DNA of 37,343 bases from Acidobacteriota bacterium (lineage in GTDB: Bacteria > Acidobacteriota > Vicinamibacteria > Vicinamibacterales > Vicinamibacteraceae). A model generated the notes under the pieces. It saw nothing but the letters and a program-made list of their open reading frames with translations, was not told the origin of the DNA and ran no database searches. The stretch covers positions 1 through 37,343 of the forward strand of contig JAEZCY010000021.1 in NCBI GenBank assembly GCA_023429845.1, written 5' to 3'. Of the stretch, positions 32,506 to 37,343 are shown one piece after another. Every line of letters starts with the position of its first letter. Position 1 is the first letter of the stretch. Position numbers and translations under genes: made by a program.

Positions 32506-35277
32506 TCCCATGATGCCGTTGAACAGGAACTTGAACGTGCCGTGCGGCTGCGACCTGAAGGTGATCTCGGGTCCGAACAGCAGCAGCGTGCCGCGACCGA
32601 CACGCGCCTCGACGATCGCCACACCGCCTTCGAGGTGGCTCTGCCCCCAGGCCCATCCGCTGCGCAGCGGGTGGGCCGAGTCGAACCAGGCGACCGGCGT
32701 CAGGCCGCGCGATGCGGCATCGGCGGGCAGGGTGAAGACAGGACTGTTGTCGAAGTAGACGTCCGTGTCGGCACGCAGGCCGCGAGCGACCGGGTGGCTG
32801 GTGTCCACCTTCACGCGCAGGATCGAGCCCGGCACGTAGTACTGCTCGTTCGTCAGTGCCGACCCGCTCGCATCGACGAGCTTGTTGCCCACCGGTAGAC
32901 CGAGGTGTGCGCCGAGTGCCGTCGAGCCGCCGATCGTGAGCACGGTGCCGCCCTGCTCGAGAAAGTCGCGGATCTGCGGCACCGTGGTGCTCGTGCTGAA
33001 GGTGCCCAACCGCGCCCGGTACTCTTCCGGAACCGTCTCTCTCGCCGGCTGCCGTGGCCCCCAGGCGCCGCCCGACGCGGGAATCGCCCCGTCCGGGAAG
33101 ATGAGCACGTCGAACCGGCCGGCGAGGTTTCCGGCGTCCAGCTGCGGCGGATAGACCACTTCGTAAGGAAACTCGAACTCTTCCAGCACGAGCCGCAGCC
33201 ATCCCGACGGCATCGACCCGCCGTACCGATCCCACAAGCCGACGCGGGTCTTTCGGAGCGGCCGCCCCTGCTGCGCATTGCCGGTCACGCCCTCGAACGA
33301 GACGCCGGTGGCCGTCGCGATCTCGACGAGCCGTTCGCGCGTCTCATTGCCGGCAGCGACTCGAAAGCCGCCAGCCGCCAGCCATTCAACCCGCTCGCCC
33401 GCCTTCAGCAGCCTGTTGACGGCCCGGAACGCCTGGTTCGTCGCGTGCGGGAACAGGTAGGCGGTCGGCGCGGCGGCGCCAGTGACGCGGCCCGGCGTCA
33501 CCTGTAACTCCCCGGTGACACGTTCGAACGGTCCGTCGAACCCTTCGAGGACGCGCTCCACCTGCACGCCCATCTGGTACGCGAGCGTCCACCCGGCGCT
33601 GTCGTACGGGGGGATGGGCGGTCCGCCCGGGTACCGGAAGTCGTCGGGGTGGTCCTGCGGCTCGAACATGTCGAGCACGTGCGGCCTGAAGGCCTGCGCG
33701 GTCTTCACCACGATCGAGCCCGCAGGGTAGGACGTGCCCTGCACCGTGAACGGGCTCGTCGCACGATGCACCGTCACGCCGGCGCGGATGAGGGTATTGG
33801 TGAAGGCGATGGCCGTCGGAAAATCGGCCTGGTCCGCACGGAGGACGTATCCGCGCGGGTCTCGCAACGTCGGGTCGCGCAGCACCTGCTGGAACAACCC
33901 CGCCGGCGCCTCGCCGGCCGCCACGCGCGGTCCCGCTCCCGTCAGCGCCGCCTCCGCCTCCTGCACCTTCTGCAGCCGCCGCGGATACATCGTCCAGGTG
34001 TCGCGCTGGCCGCGCTCGATCGCGTTGCGCCCCATACGCCAGATGTTGAAGAGGAACTGCTCACGATGGCGCGCCGCCACGTCGAGCACCGCGCGATTGG
34101 CGGTCAGGGAGTACTCGATGCTCTGGCGCATGTGCCAGCGCTGGGGCTCGATCGGATACGGCAGGTCGTTGCTGGGCAGCTGGCGCTCCGGGCGGAACGG
34201 GATGGCCATCGGCGTCGGGTTGCCGATCGTCTCGGTGAGCAGGCCGATCATGTTGTGGAAGTACACCGTCGTGCGCAGGCCGCCGTTCCACCACGTCGAG
34301 TAGTTCGCGCCGCGCCGCATCGTCACGCCAGGCTTGCCCTCGGCGGCGAACCGCGTGTGCATGGCTGCGCCCACGAGGTCGATGCTGGTCGGGATCAGCG
34401 GGTCGTACACGTAGTTGAACGGATCGCGGAACGGCGGCGCGAACATCACCGTGCCGGCGGGGCCGGTCTGGTGGTGGTTGTACATGATCTGCGGGAACCA
34501 CTCGCGGAACAGCACCCGGCTCATGTTCTTCGTCTCGGCCAGCGCCGACATGTACGAGTCGCGGTTGTTGTCGTGCCCGGCGTACTTCTGGTACAGGCGC
34601 GGGATGTCGGCAAGCGATCGCTTCAACGGGTCGCGTTCACGCAGGTACCAGTTGGCCACCAGATCGTGACCGTCCGGGTTCGCGTGCACCGCCAGCACGA
34701 TGACGTCGTCGAGAATGCGCGTCGTCTCGGCATCCGTGCCGCTGACCAGCTGATACACGGTCTCGATCAACTGCTGGGCCCCGAGCGTCTCGTTCGCGTG
34801 CAGGCCGCCGTCGATCCACACGACAGCCTTGCCCTCGGCGGCGAGGTCGCGGGCCTCCGTGTCCGTTGCGACGTCCTCGGCGAGCGCGAGGCGGCGCGCG
34901 ATCGACTTGTACCGCTCCAGCTTGCCCTGGTTGGTCGGCGAGGTCACGATCGCCATCCACTGCGTCCGTCCCTCGGCGGTCCTGCCGATGTCCACGAGGC
35001 TCATGCGGTCGGACTCGGCATCGAGCTTCTTCCAGTACGCTGACAGCTGCTCGTAGGTGACGAGTTGGTAATCGTCGCCGATGGCGAAGCCGAACTGCTC
35101 CTTCGGCGTCGTGACCCGAGGCTCGGCCGCCGCTGCGGTGGCAGGCTGTGCCGGGGTCACGTGCGCGGCGACCTGCGCGGAGCCTGGCGACGCCGAAGCG
35201 GCAAGGCCGAAGGTGCAGGTGGCAATCACGGCGCGGAACGCTCGCGCGGACGAGAAACGGAACCGGGTTCGGGCCAT
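32491..35277 (-). CDS. secreted M14-family zinc carboxypeptidase
   Basis: A 928-residue protein related in layout to the one at 241-2967. A signal peptide ends near residue 35 (SPGSAQ). Zinc ligands are H160 and E163 (GGLHANET), with H269 in MYNHHQTGP as the third. The PDG and DNNRD segments sit between them, and the glutamate of LLTETIGNP is the likely base. The last 330 or so residues form a GATase1/flavodoxin-like domain (FDVLIFPDG, EQGGTVLTIGG) ending in a beta region. The ATG at 35277 has no ribosome site; a TATGAT box at 35310-35315 (minus strand) would give a leader of about 25 bases. It probably degrades peptides outside the cell. Confidence 0.9.
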   Translation of the reverse strand: MARTRFRFSSARAFRAVIATCTFGLAASASPGSAQVAAHVTPAQPATAAAAEPRVTTPKEQFGFAIGDDYQLVTYEQLSAYWKKLDAESDRMSLVDIGRTAEGRTQWMAIVTSPTNQGKLERYKSIARRLALAEDVATDTEARDLAAEGKAVVWIDGGLHANETLGAQQLIETVYQLVSGTDAETTRILDDVIVLAVHANPDGHDLVANWYLRERDPLKRSLADIPRLYQKYAGHDNNRDSYMSALAETKNMSRVLFREWFPQIMYNHHQTGPAGTVMFAPPFRDPFNYVYDPLIPTSIDLVGAAMHTRFAAEGKPGVTMRRGANYSTWWNGGLRTTVYFHNMIGLLTETIGNPTPMAIPFRPERQLPSNDLPYPIEPQRWHMRQSIEYSLTANRAVLDVAARHREQFLFNIWRMGRNAIERGQRDTWTMYPRRLQKVQEAEAALTGAGPRVAAGEAPAGLFQQVLRDPTLRDPRGYVLRADQADFPTAIAFTNTLIRAGVTVHRATSPFTVQGTSYPAGSIVVKTAQAFRPHVLDMFEPQDHPDDFRYPGGPPIPPYDSAGWTLAYQMGVQVERVLEGFDGPFERVTGELQVTPGRVTGAAAPTAYLFPHATNQAFRAVNRLLKAGERVEWLAAGGFRVAAGNETRERLVEIATATGVSFEGVTGNAQQGRPLRKTRVGLWDRYGGSMPSGWLRLVLEEFEFPYEVVYPPQLDAGNLAGRFDVLIFPDGAIPASGGAWGPRQPARETVPEEYRARLGTFSTSTTVPQIRDFLEQGGTVLTIGGSTALGAHLGLPVGNKLVDASGSALTNEQYYVPGSILRVKVDTSHPVARGLRADTDVYFDNSPVFTLPADAASRGLTPVAWFDSAHPLRSGWAWGQSHLEGGVAIVEARVGRGTLLLFGPEITFRSQPHGTFKFLFNGIMGAAGR

Positions 35278-35281
35278 GCGT

Positions 35282-36238
35282 ATGCGAAGGGAAGCGGGTT
35301 GTTCGGCGAATCATAACAGCCGCGCTGCGGCACGGACGGCAGCCGCTCCGACGGCGCCGCGCATCGGCCGTGCGGTCGTGACGCTGCTGCTCGCCGCGCT
35401 TGTTGCGTGCTCGAGCGGCGACAACGGCGGCGACACGCCCGCCATGCCGACCGCGCCCACTCCACCGGGCTCGTCCAGCGTCGCCTACACGGCGATTGGC
35501 GCCAGCGATGCCGCGGGCGTCGGCGCCAGCGTCCCGTGCCTGCCGCTCGCCACTGACTGCCGCGCCTCCACCGGGTACGTCGGCATCATCCAGCGGCGGT
35601 TGTCGGAGTCGCGCACCGTCACGTTGACGAACCTGGCGCTGCCTGGCGCGGTGCTCAGTCCTGACATCCAGGCGCTCGGCAACGAACTGGGACGCGGCAT
35701 TCCGGGCAACTTCCTGACGCAGCTCGCGCCATTCGTGCCGCCGCGCACGACGCTCGTGACGCTGTTTGCCGGTGGCAACGACACGAACACGATCGCGAGC
35801 GCCATCGGCGCCGGCCGCGGTGGCGCCGATCCGGCCGGGTACCTCACGCAGCAGGTGCAGACCTTCGCGCGCGACTACGGACGGCTGATCGACGTCGTCC
35901 GCGACCGGGCGCCGTCAGCCTTGATCGTGGTGGTGAACCTGCCGAATCTCGGGGCGCTGCCCTACGTCGCCAACCGAGCACTCGCCGAACGCCGCGTCGT
36001 GCAGGAGGTGGCCGTCAGGCTGACGCGCGACGCCATCAACCCGCTGAGCGGCCGCGTTCCCGTCGTCGACATCATGTGCGATGCGCGCTCCTACCAGCCC
36101 GGCACGTACTCGGCTGACGGGTTTCACCCCAGCGATCAGGGCTACGCGTATCTCGCCGAGGTGATGATGGCCGCCATCACGGTCGGTGCGGCGCCGCCGC
36201 CCGCCGCGAACTGCAGCTTCATGTCCCTCGTCGGGTGA
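35282..36238 (+). CDS. SGNH/GDSL-family lipase or esterase, probable lipoprotein
   Basis: An SGNH hydrolase. Block I is GASDAAG (Ala replaces the Asp of GDS), block III is GGND, and block V is DGFHPSDQGY with the catalytic Asp and His. A hydrophobic run VVTLLLAALVAC ends at a lipobox Cys, so the product is probably membrane-anchored. The start is uncertain. ATG 35282 would give a 318-residue protein whose Cys is at residue 45, and it lies four bases from the divergent M14 start. The only closer alternative is GTG 35381, which leaves a signal peptide without positive charges. Followed after seven bases by the GNAT gene. Confidence 0.75.
   Translation: MRREAGCSANHNSRAAARTAAAPTAPRIGRAVVTLLLAALVACSSGDNGGDTPAMPTAPTPPGSSSVAYTAIGASDAAGVGASVPCLPLATDCRASTGYVGIIQRRLSESRTVTLTNLALPGAVLSPDIQALGNELGRGIPGNFLTQLAPFVPPRTTLVTLFAGGNDTNTIASAIGAGRGGADPAGYLTQQVQTFARDYGRLIDVVRDRAPSALIVVVNLPNLGALPYVANRALAERRVVQEVAVRLTRDAINPLSGRVPVVDIMCDARSYQPGTYSADGFHPSDQGYAYLAEVMMAAITVGAAPPPAANCSFMSLVG
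35310..35315 (-). promoter_or_regulatory. -10 element of the second M14 gene
   Basis: TATGAT on the minus strand, five of six to consensus, about 32 bases before the ATG at 35277. It lies inside the longer version of the SGNH gene, which argues that the SGNH protein may start further downstream. Confidence 0.3.
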
Positions 36239-36245
36239 GGAAAGC

Positions 36246-36824
36246 GTGACCAACGTGCCATGCGGGCTGCAGGCCGCAGACGGCAGGGCGCCCGGAACCT
36301 TGCGCCTCAGACCGGCAGTGGCGGCCGACGTGCCGGCCATCGCCGGCGTCTGCGTGCGTGCGACGCGCACGGCCTACGTACCGCTCGTGGGCGAGGCCTA
36401 CGTGGCGCGGGTAGTCGCCCACTGGTATGGACGGGAGCGACTCCTGCGTGAGGTTGCGCCTTCGCCACAGTGGTTCGGGTTCACCGTCGCGGAACTGGAC
36501 GGCACCATCGCCGGCGTCGCGGGCACAGGCCGCACAGCCGACCCGTCCACGTGCGAATTGTTCACGCTCTATGTGGATCCCGACCGCCAGCGGCGCGGCG
36601 TCGGGCGCTCGCTGGTTGCCCATGCGGCGCGACAGGCGCGACAGGCCGGCGCATCACGCCTGCTGGCGGCCGTGATGCCGGGCAACGCGCCCGCAATCGC
36701 CTTCTACGAACGCTGCGGGTTTCGCGCTGCCGGCGACCGCCCCATCTACGCGCCCCATGGCGCAGAGGGCGGTCCGGATGTGGCACTGGTGTACGTGGTG
36801 ACGTTCACGCAATTGGAAACGTGA
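36246..36824 (+). CDS. GNAT-family N-acetyltransferase
   Basis: A 192-residue GNAT acetyltransferase. The acetyl-CoA loop is QRRGVGRSLV after the LFTLYVDPDRQRRG strand, and the C-terminal NAPAIAFYERCGFRAAG is the usual motif B region. The start is a GTG at 36246 with AGGAAAG upstream; it follows the SGNH stop by seven bases, so both are probably cotranscribed. The acceptor is unknown; amino acids, small toxins or protein N-termini are all possible. Confidence 0.85.
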   Translation: MTNVPCGLQAADGRAPGTLRLRPAVAADVPAIAGVCVRATRTAYVPLVGEAYVARVVAHWYGRERLLREVAPSPQWFGFTVAELDGTIAGVAGTGRTADPSTCELFTLYVDPDRQRRGVGRSLVAHAARQARQAGASRLLAAVMPGNAPAIAFYERCGFRAAGDRPIYAPHGAEGGPDVALVYVVTFTQLET

Positions 36825-36900
36825 AATTCGAAATGCTGAAGTCGTCTCGAGGCGGCCTGCCGTCTATCGCGACATCGCTCATTTCCAATTTGCAGTTTCC
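36815..36900. repeat. AT-rich imperfect inverted repeat between convergent genes
   Basis: A 21-base arm at 36815-36835 (GGAAACGTGAAATTCGAAATG) pairs with the arm at 36880-36900 at about 17 of 21 positions, with a 44-base loop. The left arm covers the last codons of the GNAT gene. The GGAAATT-like spacing echoes short intergenic repeats. Base composition is clearly richer in A and T than the surroundings. Confidence 0.6.
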
Positions 36901-36905
36901 GATTC

Positions 36906-37343
36906 TCAATGCGCCGGACCGAGCAGCACGGCGTTGATGAACAGCAGCTGCGTGCCTTCCATGAAGGCTCGGAAGTTCGGGTCCTCGGTGAAGGCGATGA
37001 CGTGGCCCCGCCCGCGCGGCTGCGCGATGAGGAACGGCTTGTTCGAGAGCTGCACCTTCGCCTCCGGCCACATCAAGCCGGCCGCAACCGCGTCGTCGCC
37101 GGCGACATAGGTGGCGACGTTGCGCCCCTTGTCGAGCGTGATCGGCGAGAAGACGCGGCTGCCCTCGACCATCACCTGCACCTCGCCGTCCGTACCGGCC
37201 GTGAGCCAGTGTTCGGCGTCCAGGCGCGCGCGAATCAATGCGCCCGACGTGGATACGGGCGCTTCATCCTTCGGCTGCGTGGCCTTCTCGAGATCGATCG
37301 GCTGCTGCGGCGCGTCGTCACCGGGCTTGGCGCCAGCGGCACC
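36906..37343 (-). CDS. C-terminal part of a large M14-type peptidase (cut by the window edge)
   Basis: The frame is open to the right edge, giving 145 residues; the 5' part lies outside the window. The end (RGRGHVIAFTEDPNFRAFMEGTQLLFINAVLLGP) resembles the closing strand-helix unit of the M14 protein at 241-2967 (GAGRIVAFATNPCYRW...NAAVLFWN). An acidic-Pro linker (PGDDAPQQPIDLEKATQPKD) precedes it. A third M14-family gene in this window is therefore likely, but the zinc site is not in view, so the family call is inferred from the tail only. Confidence 0.6.
   Translation of the reverse strand, partial: GAAGAKPGDDAPQQPIDLEKATQPKDEAPVSTSGALIRARLDAEHWLTAGTDGEVQVMVEGSRVFSPITLDKGRNVATYVAGDDAVAAGLMWPEAKVQLSNKPFLIAQPRGRGHVIAFTEDPNFRAFMEGTQLLFINAVLLGPAH

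Overview
The window is GC-rich and densely coded, with no tRNA, rRNA, CRISPR, IS element or phage gene that I could recognise. The gene mix is several secreted M14 zinc carboxypeptidases, other secreted peptidases and amidohydrolases, a TonB receptor with a carboxypeptidase-regulatory domain, HD-GYP/GGDEF signalling, and short intergenic repeats. This suggests a soil or sediment Acidobacteriota, perhaps of the Vicinamibacteria type. That placement is inferred from gene style, not from a marker gene.

Layout. (1) 1-3523: a secreted M14 peptidase preceded by a direct-repeat regulatory region, then a Dps ferritin. (2) 3521-3626: octanucleotide repeats lying between convergent genes. (3) 3637-6216, minus strand: a coupled operon osmC-like > HGSNAT/YeiB-like membrane protein > secreted MBL-fold hydrolase. 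(4) 6336-17085, plus strand: an envelope glycan or lipid cluster. It encodes a UbiA prenyltransferase, a three-part fusion (membrane glycosyltransferase + Ig-like + alpha-toroid with a DxDD motif), a CmoB-like methyltransferase, a pyruvyltransferase with a repetitive coiled coil, a double glycosyltransferase and an acyltransferase 3 protein. (5) 17173-19678: feoA-feoB and a FeoB-associated Cys-rich small membrane protein behind a candidate Rrf2-type operator. (6) 19690-24594: a secreted M20 amidohydrolase divergent from an operon of a CoA-transferase, an M19 dipeptidase and an alpha/beta hydrolase, with a heptanucleotide repeat in the shared promoter. (7) 24631-26166: gluQ-like and PduO-type adenosyltransferase genes, divergent. 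(8) 26225-29046, minus strand: a ZnuD-like TonB receptor with a His-rich loop, and upstream a small secreted HxC-type protein. (9) 29134-32441, plus strand: a degenerate HD-GYP / GAF / GGDEF protein and a secreted amidohydrolase. (10) 32491-37343: a second M14 peptidase (minus), an SGNH hydrolase and a GNAT acetyltransferase (plus), and the C-terminal end of a third M14-type protein running off the right edge (minus).

How the parts fit. The M14, M19, M20, amidohydrolase and alpha/beta hydrolase genes fit a peptide-scavenging lifestyle. The 6.3-17.1 kb block looks like an accessory surface-glycan assembly cluster and holds the most unusual proteins here. Metal handling (Dps, Feo, TonB receptor) and c-di-GMP signalling complete the window. 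Several transcript heads show a -10-like hexamer 6-7 bases before the start codon, which suggests that leaderless mRNAs are common in this genome.
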